From Casimicrobiaceae bacterium (lineage in GTDB: Bacteria > Pseudomonadota > Gammaproteobacteria > Burkholderiales > Casimicrobiaceae), in contig JAPKHK010000001.1 of assembly GCA_026646885.1 (NCBI GenBank), forward strand, positions 186,001 through 250,000: a stretch of 64,000 nucleotides of DNA, written 5' to 3'. Below, piece by piece: positions 32,230 to 41,776 of the stretch. The position numbers and the translations under genes are program-made. Within the stretch, counting starts at the first letter, position 1. Each line of letters starts with the position of its first letter. The notes under the pieces are model-generated. The model saw only the letters and a program-made list of their open reading frames with translations, was not told where the DNA came from and did not search any database.

Positions 32230-33392
32230 TTGCCGGGGCGAGCCGCGGACTGGTCTTCAACGTAGGCAGCGCCCGCCCTCACGCCCTCGCGTTCGAGCGA
32301 GGTAACGACTCGGTCGCCAGCAACGACACCCTCCAGAACCTCGGTGAACTCCCAGTTGGCGATACCGGTCTTGATGGTTCGATCTTCGAGCGTGCCGGCG
32401 GTGTTGGCGACGAGCACCCGGCCCCCTTCGCGCAGTGCCGAGGTCGGCACGCGCAAGGTGTTCTCCCGCGTCTCCAGCACGATCTCGAGATCGGCGCTGT
32501 AGCCCACGAGAAGCTGCCCGAGGTCTTCCGGCTGCTTGAAGTCGGCTTCGACTTCGACGGTGCGGGCCTGTTTCTCCACCGCCGTGACGTAGGGCGCAAT
32601 CCGTTTCACGGTGGCCGGGAAGCTCTGTTTGGGGTAGGCATCAAGGCTGACGCGGGCGGTCTGGCCAGGCTTGATCTTGGGTGCGTCCACCTCGTCCATG
32701 GGTGCCTTGACATAGAGGCAGCGGTCGTCGATCAAGTCGATCGCCGGCGGCGTGGGGACGCCGGGTGGAGACGGCGTGGAATATTCGCCCACCTCGCCGA
32801 CGATCTTGGCGACCGTGCCCTCGAAAGGCGCATAAAGCACCACCCGTCCGCTTTCGACCTGGGTGGCGGCGAGCCGCGCCTCGGCCTGGCGGATGTCCGC
32901 CTGAGCGGCCTCGCAACCGGCCCGTTGCGCTTGAGCTTCGGCGCGAGCGGCCTCTTCGCGCGAGGCCGAGATGAAGCCCTGCGCCCGCAGTTCGGTTTGC
33001 CTCTGGGCCTCGCGTTCGGCATTGGTGGCGACGGTACAAGCCTGAAGCGCACGCTTCTTGGCAGCATCGACTTGGGTTCGCGCCAGATGCGCTTGGGCAC
33101 CGCGATCTTCGTCCCAAAGCTTGAGCAGGAGCTGGCCCTTCTTCACCCGTTCGCCCTCGCGCACGGCGAGCTTTTCGATGCGGCCGCCGATGATAGTGGA
33201 TAGGCGGGTGCGCTGACAGGCTTCGACCGTGCCGGCGCGGGTGTTGGCGAGCGTCGTTTCCACCGTTCCTCGGTCGACCGTGCGCAGGACGACCGCCACT
33301 GGCTTGGGTCGCCCTGACCACCAAATTCCCAGGACGAGAAGGCCGACGACCAAGACGGCGATGATGATGCGGCGCAACACGATGGCGGTCAT
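32226..33392 (-). CDS. Periplasmic adaptor (membrane fusion) protein, MacA-like
   Basis: 388 residues. An N-terminal anchor helix (IIIAVLVVGLLVLGIWWSG), a lipoyl-like domain around IIGGRIEKLAVREGERVKKG, a long coiled-coil hairpin of about 90 residues rich in Ala, Arg and Gln, then beta-barrel and membrane-proximal domains (LVGYSADLEIVLETRENTLRVP). It is the first gene of the adaptor-ATPase-permease-permease operon, as in macAB-type tripartite exporters. No outer-membrane factor gene is adjacent, so a TolC-like protein encoded elsewhere is likely used. Confidence 0.9.
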   Translation of the reverse strand: MTAIVLRRIIIAVLVVGLLVLGIWWSGRPKPVAVVLRTVDRGTVETTLANTRAGTVEACQRTRLSTIIGGRIEKLAVREGERVKKGQLLLKLWDEDRGAQAHLARTQVDAAKKRALQACTVATNAEREAQRQTELRAQGFISASREEAARAEAQAQRAGCEAAQADIRQAEARLAATQVESGRVVLYAPFEGTVAKIVGEVGEYSTPSPPGVPTPPAIDLIDDRCLYVKAPMDEVDAPKIKPGQTARVSLDAYPKQSFPATVKRIAPYVTAVEKQARTVEVEADFKQPEDLGQLLVGYSADLEIVLETRENTLRVPTSALREGGRVLVANTAGTLEDRTIKTGIANWEFTEVLEGVVAGDRVVTSLEREGVRAGAAYVEDQSAARPGK

Positions 33393-33537
33393 GGGGGTCT
33401 AGCGAGTAAGGGAAAGGCGCTATTGTGCCTCAGCCCGGTTGCGTTTTCTTGTGCTGTAGCAATGGAGGGCGGGCTTGTCCGCGCGGGTGCCGCCGGGGCA
33501 TTCCGTCGTCCGGGCCAGGGCGTGGGCGCTCAGGCGC

Positions 33538-34032
33538 TCAGGCCGGCGGCAACTTCTGTTCGACGAAGGCCCAGAAATCTGCGGCGCGCTTCTTCTTGCC
33601 CATACCGTCGATGGCGTCACGGATGCGTTCGAGCCGCTGCCTGAGTTCCGAGATCGACTTGGCTTTCTCGACTGTTTGAGCCAGGAGATCGGCGTCTGGG
33701 CCGAGCGTCTCGTCGAGGAAATGTTGCGTGTAATCAACAATTGCTCTGATTTCTGGCTGGTCGGTGAAGGCGGGCGCGTTTGGGATGGCGAACTGGCCGG
33801 TCGCCTGCGCACCGGCGAAAGCGGCGGTGATGAAGCCGCCTTCCACCAGCTTGCCGAGGAGGCCCTGGGGGTCGGGCATGAATGCCGCCGCCTTGAGGAG
33901 GTCCGCGACTGTCGTCTTGCCGTTGACCATGACAAGCAGAGACCTCTCGCGCATCCCCAAGACGGTGCGGTGCGCCAATTCATCAAGGCCTTTTTGCGTT
34001 TTTCGGTAAATGGCGGTTAGGTCAAATTGCAT
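33538..34032 (-). CDS. Hypothetical protein, winged-helix-like N-terminal half
   Basis: 164 residues from the ATG at 34032 (GTG two codons upstream possible). Residues 5-75 (TQKGLDELAHRTVLGMRERSL ... TTVADLLKA ... LVEGGFI) read like the short winged-helix segment found in a group of betaproteobacterial hypothetical proteins. The rest is helical, with a basic KKKRAA near the end. There is no signal peptide or membrane helix. It is isolated on the minus strand after a 284-bp spacer (34033-34316) in which I see AT-rich runs but no supportable gene. Function unknown. Confidence 0.62.
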   Translation of the reverse strand: MQFDLTAIYRKTQKGLDELAHRTVLGMRERSLLVMVNGKTTVADLLKAAAFMPDPQGLLGKLVEGGFITAAFAGAQATGQFAIPNAPAFTDQPEIRAIVDYTQHFLDETLGPDADLLAQTVEKAKSISELRQRLERIRDAIDGMGKKKRAADFWAFVEQKLPPA

Positions 34033-34316
34033 CCCCACACCCCTAGCTGGCTGTTGAGAAACTGCCTGGCGGCGCGTCGGCGGTCCGGCGCGTGTGCACG
34101 CCTCTTGCTTGACTCCGATGAGTCATGGGACGTCTGCACCGTACCGCTCGCCCGGCTGGCCTTACTTTCCAACAGTGCGCTCATGGATCGACACTTGGCT
34201 AATGATACGGCGTTTTTTTGGCAAAGCGCAGGGGCAAGCGCAAAAAAAATCGTCGCGGCGGCCCGCTCTATCGCCTGACTGACGGCACAAGGCATGGTTT
34301 TTGCCGGAGGTCGCGG

Positions 34317-34817
34317 CTATTTGCCCCCCATTCCGCGGATGTTGATGGTCATACCGTTGCCGAGAGTGACGTCGCCAGGTTTCTGCCCGGGCTTGCAAGG
34401 CCCCAACCACTTGGCTTCTATCAACGTCTTGGCCTCCCTCATGCCCATCAACGGCGGACTATAGCTCGAATTCGTCTCCATTCGGTAGCCGGTGTCGCCA
34501 CTGAAAACGGCCGTACCCTTGGTGGTGGCGCGGGTCTCACCAAATTTGCACACCGAATGCATGTGCAGTTTGTTGCCCTCGCGGGACATCTCGTTCTTAC
34601 TGCACATCTCTTTTTGCATGCTGCTGCCCATTTGCATCATCTCCCGGCCGATGGTCTTGTCGATGCACATGGTCGATACCGCCGGTGGTGCTCCAGTGAC
34701 GGTGGTGCTCATCTGCCACAGGCCATCCTTGCGGGTCGGCATTTCGAATGCGTGCGTTGAGGCAGGCGCGACGAGTGTCGCGGCGAGGAGCAGCGAAAGG
34801 GCGTTTTGTCGGAACAT
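34317..34817 (-). CDS. DUF3617-family periplasmic protein
   Basis: 166 residues from the ATG at 34817, which gives a clean signal peptide (MFRQNALSLLLAATLVAPAS). The mature part starts RKDGLWQMSTTVTG and contains four cysteines (MCIDK, EMCSK, SVCKF, GPCKP) that may form disulfides, with a Met-rich middle. This is the DUF3617 layout, common in proteobacteria and without known function. The gene stands alone between the winged-helix-like hypothetical and the CitE-like lyase. Confidence 0.78.
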   Translation of the reverse strand: MFRQNALSLLLAATLVAPASTHAFEMPTRKDGLWQMSTTVTGAPPAVSTMCIDKTIGREMMQMGSSMQKEMCSKNEMSREGNKLHMHSVCKFGETRATTKGTAVFSGDTGYRMETNSSYSPPLMGMREAKTLIEAKWLGPCKPGQKPGDVTLGNGMTINIRGMGGK

Positions 34818-34882
34818 GGAGACCTTTCTTGGCGCGCGCGCCAGGCGGTGAGTTCGCCAGAGAGTCTGCCGCAACTTGTCGA

Positions 34883-35872
34883 TCAAGGGAAGAAGGCGCG
34901 GCGGATTTCGCCGGGCAAATCCTTGCCAGCGGCGCGTGCTCGGCACAGAACTTGCCAATAGAGGCGGTAAGAGGCACGGTCGTGCAGCTCGCCGTCGTGA
35001 CGCACCGGCCCCCAGTCGGCGCCGCGTGCCGCCAGCAAGATGGCGCCGGCTTGCGCGATGTCTTGATCGGCAGGCGTCAGGGCTGACACGATGGGCGCAA
35101 TCTGGGTTGGATGAATGCTCCACATGCGCAGAAAGCCGAATTCCCGCCGGGCGCGACAGGCATCGGCGTGCACCGCGGCAGGGTCGTCGAGGGCCAACGA
35201 GACGTTGTGCGTGGGCACCACGCCATACGCCAGGGCCGCAGCCACCAGCTCCGTCTTGGCGCGGCGCAGCAAGGGATGGTCGAACTGGTCCGGGCTTCTC
35301 ATGGCGCTGGCGGGAATCGCGCCCTGATGCGCGCTGACGAAATCCATCAGGCCGAACTCCAGGCTTTGCACTCCCGGGAGGGCGGCAATGGCGAAGGCTT
35401 CGTGCAAGGCGCCGTGGGTTTCGATCAGCACATGCAGTGGCACCTGCCGTGCCATGCCCTGGCGCGCTCGCTCGGTCTGCAAGGCATTGAGTGCCAGGGC
35501 CACGTCGGCGACGCCGCCGGCTTTGGGCAAGGTGATGAAGCGTAGGCGCTCGCCGGCCAAGTGCACAAGCAAACGCAGCTCCTCGCGCCAGACGCGGCTG
35601 CGAACCGGATGGATGCGCACTCCGATGCGTGCCTCGGCCGGTGCCGCGTGCACAAGCTCGCCGATCATGGTGGCATGGGCAAATTCGTCACCCACCGGTG
35701 CGCCATCCTCGCAGTCGCAAGCCAAATCGAAGACCACGCCGGACTCGGCTTGCAGCGCCAACGCCTTCTTCATCCGCGCTTCCGTGCCAGCGTAATGGAC
35801 GCAGGGCGCGAGGGCGGGGAGGGGAGCTTGGTCTCGAAACAGGGCGATAGCGGGCGAGAGCGAGGTCGGCAT
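34883..35872 (-). CDS. CitE/HpcH-family CoA-ester lyase
   Basis: 329 residues from the ATG at 35872. TIM-barrel CoA lyases of this family cleave or form malyl-, citramalyl- or beta-methylmalyl-CoA. Visible marks are FDLACDCEDGAP (acidic metal site), RIHPVRSRVW, LPKAGGVADV, HVLIETHGALHEAFAIA with the catalytic Glu, and MWSIHPTQIAPI near the C-terminus. The exact substrate cannot be assigned. No other ethylmalonyl or glyoxylate genes are adjacent. Confidence 0.87.
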   Translation of the reverse strand: MPTSLSPAIALFRDQAPLPALAPCVHYAGTEARMKKALALQAESGVVFDLACDCEDGAPVGDEFAHATMIGELVHAAPAEARIGVRIHPVRSRVWREELRLLVHLAGERLRFITLPKAGGVADVALALNALQTERARQGMARQVPLHVLIETHGALHEAFAIAALPGVQSLEFGLMDFVSAHQGAIPASAMRSPDQFDHPLLRRAKTELVAAALAYGVVPTHNVSLALDDPAAVHADACRARREFGFLRMWSIHPTQIAPIVSALTPADQDIAQAGAILLAARGADWGPVRHDGELHDRASYRLYWQVLCRARAAGKDLPGEIRRAFFP

Positions 35873-36069
35873 GACCAGACCATGGAGCAACGTTTCTGTG
35901 GCATTTTAGCAGCGCAAAACGGGAGTGGCGGACAATTGTTGGGGTAGTCTAGGCGTCTTCTCGCCGCTCGGCGTGGTAGGATGCCGGCCTGTCCTTGATG
36001 TGCCCTGGAGGCGGTGCGAGTGGCCGCATCAGGCATCCGCCCCAGGCCCTACGCGGGAAACGAACCATC

Positions 36070-37497
36070 GTGAGAATCATCATCCTGGGCGCTGGCCAGG
36101 TCGGCACCTCGGTCGCGGAAAGCCTTGTTTCCGAAGCCAACGACATTACCGTGGTTGACGTCGACGCGGCACGCCTGACGCAACTGCAAGAACGCTTCGA
36201 TCTACGCACGGTGGTGGGGAACGCTTCTGCTCCATCGACGCTACGCCAGGCGGGGGCGGAGGATGCTGACATGCTGATCGCGGTGACGCAGAGCGATCAA
36301 ACCAACCTTTGTGCCTGCAAAACCGCGTTTGCGTTGTTTAACCTGCCGACGCGGATTGCGCGGGTGCGCTCTGGCGACTTTGCTGAATATGCCGAGCTTT
36401 TTTCCAAGGAGAACTTCGCCGTTGATCACGCGATCTGCCCCGAGCAAATCGTCACCGACAACATCGTTCGCCTGATCGAGTTTCCCGAAGCGCTGCAGGT
36501 CATGGAATTCGCCCAGGGGCAGGTGAGCCTAGTGGCGGTGCGGGCTGTGGCGGGAGGGCCGCTGGTCGGGCATCCGCTCAAGGAGCTGCGCCGGCATTTG
36601 CCCAAGGTCGATGCGCGAATCGCAGCCATTTTTCGCAAGGACACACCGGTCACCCCGGAGGGCGACACGATCATCGAGCCGGGCGACGAAGTGTTTTGCT
36701 TGGCGGCGACAAAAAACATCCGCCAGGTCATGCACGAATTGCGGCGCATGGACAAACCGGTGCGGCGCATTTTGATCGCGGGTGGGGGCAACATCGGTTT
36801 TCGCCTCACTCGGGCGATCGAAAAGGACTATCAGGTCAAGGTCATCGACCATAACAAGCGCCACGCCGAATGGCTGGCGGAGCGCGTCAGCCGGGCCTTG
36901 GTGCTGCAGGGCGACGCGACCGACGAAAGGCTCTTGGAGGATGAGAATATCGACCAGATGGATCTCTTCCTCGCGCTGACCAACGACGACGAAAACAACA
37001 TCATGGCGGCGCTTCTGGCCAAACGCCTGGGGGCGCGGCGCGTGCTGGCGCTGATCAACCGGCGCGCCTACGCCGATCTGGTGCAGGGGAGTCAGATCGA
37101 CATCGCGATTTCGCCGGCGCAGACCTCGATCGGCGCGCTTTTGGCGCACGTGCGCCGCGGCGACGTTGCCGCCGTGCACAGTTTGCGACGCGGGGCAGCC
37201 GAAGCCCTGGAAATTGTTGTCCACGGTGACGAGAAGTCTTCGCAAGTGGTGGGGCGGCGCATCGAGCAATTGCCGGTGATCAAGGGGGCAACCATCGGGG
37301 CGATCGTGCGCCAGCGCAGCGCGCGAGAGGCGCCGGTGTTCACCGACGATTTGGGCGAAGAGCAGGAATATAAGGTGATCATGGCCCACCACGATACCGT
37401 GATTCGCAGTGGTGATCACGTCATCGTTTTCGTCGTTTCCAAGCGTCTGGTACCCAAGGTCGAGAAGCTCTTCCAGGTGGCGTTTGGATTCCTCTGA
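36070..37497 (+). CDS. trkA: Trk potassium uptake regulatory subunit TrkA
   Basis: 475 residues using the GTG at 36070, where the family start (RIIILGAGQVGTSVAE) begins. Two Rossmann NAD-binding domains (GAGQVGTSVA at the start, AGGGNIGFRLTRAI near residue 238) alternate with two TrkA-C domains (about 140-225 and 375-460). TrkA gates the TrkH channel according to NADH/ATP state. The 3' end overlaps the first trkH by 14 bp, so translation is coupled. Confidence 0.94.
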   Translation: MRIIILGAGQVGTSVAESLVSEANDITVVDVDAARLTQLQERFDLRTVVGNASAPSTLRQAGAEDADMLIAVTQSDQTNLCACKTAFALFNLPTRIARVRSGDFAEYAELFSKENFAVDHAICPEQIVTDNIVRLIEFPEALQVMEFAQGQVSLVAVRAVAGGPLVGHPLKELRRHLPKVDARIAAIFRKDTPVTPEGDTIIEPGDEVFCLAATKNIRQVMHELRRMDKPVRRILIAGGGNIGFRLTRAIEKDYQVKVIDHNKRHAEWLAERVSRALVLQGDATDERLLEDENIDQMDLFLALTNDDENNIMAALLAKRLGARRVLALINRRAYADLVQGSQIDIAISPAQTSIGALLAHVRRGDVAAVHSLRRGAAEALEIVVHGDEKSSQVVGRRIEQLPVIKGATIGAIVRQRSAREAPVFTDDLGEEQEYKVIMAHHDTVIRSGDHVIVFVVSKRLVPKVEKLFQVAFGFL

Positions 37498-38989
37498 GTC
37501 TATCCTGGGCCTAGCCCAAGGTGTTCTGGCCGCCCAGCGGCGGCTTCCCGTGCTGCGCGTTTTTGCGCTGCTGCTCTTGGTGTTCTCCTGCTGCATGCTG
37601 GTGCCGGTGCTGGTCTCGCTGCTTCTGGGCGATGGCGCCGAGCGCGCCTACGATGAAGCCTTGCTGATCACTTTCGCGGCGGGTTTGGGCCTCTGGTGGC
37701 CTACCCGCAGGCACCGCGAGGAGTTGCGGCTGCGCGACGGGTTTTTGCTGGTGTCTTTGGTTTGGGTGGTGCTGCCCGCCTTTGCCGCCTTGCCGCTCTA
37801 TTTCTACTTGCCGGCGATGAGCTTCACGGACGCCTATTTCGAAGCGGTATCCGGTCTCACGACCACCGGCGCGACCGTGATCGAGGGGCTGGATCAGCTG
37901 CCTTATTCCATCAACCTGTGGCGCGCGCTCTTGGTTTTTTTGGGTGGCATGGGGCTCATCGTCCTGGCGGTGGCCATTCTCCCATTGCTGGGAGTCGGTG
38001 GGCGCCAGCTCTTCCAGGCGGAATCCCCAGGGCCGATCAAAGAGACCCGGCTTACTGCGCGCATCACCCACACTGCCAAAGGCCTATGGGGTATTTATCT
38101 GCTGATGGCGCTCTTGTGCACTCTGGGTTACGCATGGGCCGGCATGAGTTGGGGCGACGCGCTCATCCATATGTTTACCACCTTGGGCTTGGGCGGGTTC
38201 TCCAGTCACGACGCCTCCTACGGTTTTTTCGATTCCCCGCGCATCGAGGCCGTGGCCATCGTCTTCATGACCCTCGCCGGCATGAATTTCGCCACTCACT
38301 TCATGGCCCTGCAGCGGCGCTCGCTGCGCTTTTATTGGGCTGATCCGGAGATTCTCTGGTATCTCCTGGTGATGTATGCCTCGGTGGTGGGGGTTGCGTT
38401 GTTTTTGTGGGCGCAAGGGTTCTATGCCGACTTCGCCACGGCTTTGCGTTTTGCGGCATTCAACGTGATTTCCATGGCTACGACCACCGGCTATGCGAGT
38501 ACCGATTACGCGCTGTGGCCTTTCTTTGCGCCGCTGTGGATGCTTTTTTTGTGCAGCTTCGTCACTTGCGCCGGGTCTACCGGCGGGGGCATCAAGATGA
38601 TGCGCGCACTGATCGTGTTTCAGCAGGTGCTGCGCGAGATCATCCGCACCGTACATCCCAGCGCGGTGAGGGTGGTGAAACTGGGTGGCGCTCCCTTGCC
38701 CAATCGCATCGTTTTTGCGGTGCTGGTCTTTTGCTTCATCTACATGGTGATCATCGTTTCCTTCACCCTGGCGATGAGTTTCACCGGCCTCGATATCCTG
38801 ACCGGGTTTTCCGCGGTGGTGGCGAGCTTCAACAATACCGGCCCTGGCCTGGGCGGCGTGGGGCCGTCCATGACTTACGCGGGGCTCAGCGACGCGCAGA
38901 CCTGGATCTGCACCATCGCCATGTTGCTGGGTCGGCTGGAGATTTTCACGCTCCTCGTGGTGTTTTCACCGGCCTTCTGGAGAAAGTGA
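37484..38989 (+). CDS. trkH: Potassium channel subunit TrkH, copy 1
   Basis: About 501 residues if the TTG at 37484 is the start (AGGTGG just upstream); a GTG at 37550 is a shorter option. The four pore loops of the SKT family are visible: SGLTTTGATV, LGGFSSHDAS, ATTTGYAST and NNTGPGLGGVG, each with its filter glycine. About ten transmembrane segments. It overlaps trkA and is followed directly by a paralogue. The product forms the membrane channel for K+ import. Confidence 0.92.
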   Translation: MDSSESILGLAQGVLAAQRRLPVLRVFALLLLVFSCCMLVPVLVSLLLGDGAERAYDEALLITFAAGLGLWWPTRRHREELRLRDGFLLVSLVWVVLPAFAALPLYFYLPAMSFTDAYFEAVSGLTTTGATVIEGLDQLPYSINLWRALLVFLGGMGLIVLAVAILPLLGVGGRQLFQAESPGPIKETRLTARITHTAKGLWGIYLLMALLCTLGYAWAGMSWGDALIHMFTTLGLGGFSSHDASYGFFDSPRIEAVAIVFMTLAGMNFATHFMALQRRSLRFYWADPEILWYLLVMYASVVGVALFLWAQGFYADFATALRFAAFNVISMATTTGYASTDYALWPFFAPLWMLFLCSFVTCAGSTGGGIKMMRALIVFQQVLREIIRTVHPSAVRVVKLGGAPLPNRIVFAVLVFCFIYMVIIVSFTLAMSFTGLDILTGFSAVVASFNNTGPGLGGVGPSMTYAGLSDAQTWICTIAMLLGRLEIFTLLVVFSPAFWRK

Positions 38990-40447
38990 TTGCAGCGCTT
39001 TCTCGCCGTTTTGAACGTCTTTGCCCGCATCGGGTTGTTGTTTGGGCTGGCACTCCTACTGCCCATTGCCGTGGCTTGGTGGCAAGACGATGGTGCCTTG
39101 AGCGCCTTTGACGAAACCCTGGTGGGAACGCTGATCACCGGTGGCGGCCTTTTGGCCGCCACTCAGCGCTTTCGCCGTGAGCTGCGCGCCAACGACGGCA
39201 TTTTGCTGGTGGTCCTGTGCTGGGTGCTGTTGCCGGCGATCGCCGCGGTTCCCCTCATTCTGGCGATTCCTGGCCTTGGTGCCGCGGCGGCCTACTTCGA
39301 AGCCGTCTCGGGACTGACCGCCACCGGCGCCACCGTGCTCACCGGCATCGATCGTCTGCCGCCCTCGATCAACCTCTGGCGCACGCAATTGCACTGGATT
39401 GGCGGCCTGGGAATCATCGTCTTGGCGGTGGCGATTTTGCCTTTGCTCGGCGTCGGCGGGCGGCAGTTGATGCGCGCCGAGACGCCGGGCCCGCTCAAAG
39501 ACAGCGGCCTGACTCCGCGCATCACCGAAGCGGCCAAAGGTTTTTGGCTCATTTACCTTGCGCTGACGGCGGCTTGCGCGGCAAGCTACCATGCTCTGGG
39601 CATGAGCGGCCTGGACGCCCTGATTCATGCTTTCAGCACGGTCGCGCTGGGCGGGTTTTCCAGCCACGACGCCAGCCTCGGTTTTTTCGATTCTCCCGCC
39701 ATCGAAGGCGTGACTATGCTTTTTGCTCTGCTTTCAGGCATGAGCTACGTCACGCACTTCGCCGCGCTGTCGCGGCGAAGTTTCGGCCCCTATCTCAAAG
39801 ACGGCGAGCTGCGTTTTTACTTCCCCCTCATCATCTTGAGCATCCTTCTGGTGGCCGGTTATCTGCTGTCGATGGGGGTCTACAGTGAGCCGGCAACGGC
39901 GCTGCGCTTCGCGGCGTTCAACACGATATCGGTGGCGACCACCTTGGGCTATGCCAACACCGACTACTCGCTCTGGCCGTTTTTTGCGCCGCTGTGGATG
40001 CTCTTCCTTTGTAGCTTCTTTACATGCTCCGCGTCCACAGGCGGCGGGATCAAAATGATGCGGGCGATCATTTTGTACAAGCAGATCTTCCGTGAAATAA
40101 CGCATTCCATTCACCCCAATGCCACGACCTACGTCAAACTGGGGAAAACGACGGTGCACAACCGCATCATTCTGGCGGTGCTCGGTTTTGGCTTTCTCTA
40201 CATGGCCAGCACCATCGTTTTTACTCTGATACTTGCCGCCTCGGGGCTGGACATCGTCACTGCTTTCACTGCCGCGGTGGCCTGTTTCAATAACACCGGA
40301 CCGGGCCTCGGGCAGGTGGGCCCCGCGGGCAACTACGGCGGCATCGGCGGTTTGGCGCAGGGTGTGTGCAGCCTGGCCATGCTGCTGGGCCGTTTGGAGA
40401 TTGTCACTCTACTGGTGGTGCTGACGCCGGCCTTCTGGCGCAAGTGA
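38990..40447 (+). CDS. trkH: Potassium channel subunit TrkH, copy 2
   Basis: 485 residues from a TTG that directly follows the stop of copy 1. Its pore loops are SGLTATGATV, LGGFSSHDAS, ATTLGYANT and NNTGPGLGQVG, so the first and third loops differ from copy 1 by a Thr to Ala and a Thr to Leu change near the filter glycine. The proteins align along their whole length and clearly come from a tandem duplication. Two TrkH subunits served by one TrkA may form channels with different affinity or coupling, or a heterodimer. Confidence 0.92.
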   Translation: MQRFLAVLNVFARIGLLFGLALLLPIAVAWWQDDGALSAFDETLVGTLITGGGLLAATQRFRRELRANDGILLVVLCWVLLPAIAAVPLILAIPGLGAAAAYFEAVSGLTATGATVLTGIDRLPPSINLWRTQLHWIGGLGIIVLAVAILPLLGVGGRQLMRAETPGPLKDSGLTPRITEAAKGFWLIYLALTAACAASYHALGMSGLDALIHAFSTVALGGFSSHDASLGFFDSPAIEGVTMLFALLSGMSYVTHFAALSRRSFGPYLKDGELRFYFPLIILSILLVAGYLLSMGVYSEPATALRFAAFNTISVATTLGYANTDYSLWPFFAPLWMLFLCSFFTCSASTGGGIKMMRAIILYKQIFREITHSIHPNATTYVKLGKTTVHNRIILAVLGFGFLYMASTIVFTLILAASGLDIVTAFTAAVACFNNTGPGLGQVGPAGNYGGIGGLAQGVCSLAMLLGRLEIVTLLVVLTPAFWRK

Positions 40448-40612
40448 AACCAGCGCAAATCCTGCCGAGTTGGGGACTTAGACCCAGGCGGAACGCGATC
40501 GACTTCTGAACCCTGGGCGGCACTCGGAGTTCGTTCTCGCCAGGCCGCTGAACTTGGACTATCATGCTTTTGGGTGGGGAAATGGTGACGCGGTTCAACC
40601 CGGTGGGGTGCG

Positions 40613-41563
40613 ATGGCAGTGCGGCTTGAGACGGATTTGGTCACACCGGGTGAGCGTGTCGATTGGTGGCAGGAGCGGGTACTCGATCTCTTCGGCTCCG
40701 AATACCGCATCGAGCCGGTGGCAAGCGAGCCGTTCAGCATCAGTGTGGAAATGGAGGCGAGCGCCCCTTTGTTGTTTCTCAAAATTCGGGGAAGCGCGCA
40801 CCAAGCGCGAGGCGAGAGCGACCCGTCCGGTGACGCCAAGTTGCTGGTGCACCTGCAGGTGAAGGGCCATTGCACGGTTTTGGCTGAAGGGCGCGAAACC
40901 CTGCTCGGCCCAGGCATGCTGTCTTTTTTTCCGGTGCGCGAATCGACCAGCCTGCAATTCCACGACAGCTACGATCAGATCGCCACCGTGCTTCCGGTGG
41001 TGCTGCTAGAGCGCATGGTTCCCCATTGGTCCAGGCATGTCGCCAAACCGATAGCCACGGATTGCGGGACGGCCGCGGTGCTGGCGGACCATCTGGTTTC
41101 TTTGTCGCGCCACCCGGATGCCTTGGGGCAAGGGCGCTCGAATGCGCTGGTTCATTTGACGGTGGGCATGGTCGGCGCGCTGTTGCAGGAGTTGTGTGGG
41201 TCCGAAACCAAGGACGGCAAGGCGGCCAAGGCCTATCAGCGCGAGCGCGTCAAGCGCTTTGCCATGAACCACCTCGCCAATCCGGCTCTGGATTGCCAGT
41301 TCATTGCGCGCGGCGTGGGACTTTCCACCCGGTACATTCATCAACTCTTTCATGACGAGCCGCTCTCGCTCATGCAGTGGGTGCTGCACGAACGGCTGTC
41401 GCGCTGCTATGAAGAACTTGCGCGTGGAATCAATCCTCGCCGTACCCTGTGCGATCTCGCCTACCGCTGGGGTTTCAACGATCAGGCTCACTTTACGCAC
41501 AGCTTCCGCAGGCGGTTTGGCCTTGCGCCCAGCGAACTGCGGCAAACTTGCGATCCGCACTAG
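40613..41563 (+). CDS. AraC-family transcriptional regulator
   Basis: 316 residues. The N-terminal half (about 20-180) is a beta-rich sensor domain of the AraC-binding-like (NahR/FeaR-type) sort; the C-terminal 110 residues carry the double helix-turn-helix (DCQFIARGVGLSTRYIHQLF and CDLAYRWGFNDQAHFTHSFR). It lies 213 bp upstream of the decaheme/porin operon in the same direction, so it is the best candidate for a regulator of extracellular electron-transfer genes. I see no clear direct repeats to name as its operator. Confidence 0.9.
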   Translation: MAVRLETDLVTPGERVDWWQERVLDLFGSEYRIEPVASEPFSISVEMEASAPLLFLKIRGSAHQARGESDPSGDAKLLVHLQVKGHCTVLAEGRETLLGPGMLSFFPVRESTSLQFHDSYDQIATVLPVVLLERMVPHWSRHVAKPIATDCGTAAVLADHLVSLSRHPDALGQGRSNALVHLTVGMVGALLQELCGSETKDGKAAKAYQRERVKRFAMNHLANPALDCQFIARGVGLSTRYIHQLFHDEPLSLMQWVLHERLSRCYEELARGINPRRTLCDLAYRWGFNDQAHFTHSFRRRFGLAPSELRQTCDPH

Positions 41564-41776
41564 CATCGCTGCAGCTGTTCGCTCCCAGACAAATATAGAG
41601 TGCGGTTGAAGACAATACGCCTCTGGCAATCGCGGTTAACTTGATGCCAGGCACTTGCTTGCAGCGAGCGGGTGTCGGGGGATGGCAGACCGAAGCGCAG
41701 TCCTTGGTTGGAGGGTCTGCGGGCAGGGGATGCCCGGTTCGGTGTGCTGTGGTGCAGCGTGGAGGAGGGCAGGCGC

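Noticed and set aside
34033..34316. Possible transposase remnant between two hypothetical genes
   Set aside because: Short frames there match no family I know and there are no terminal repeats.
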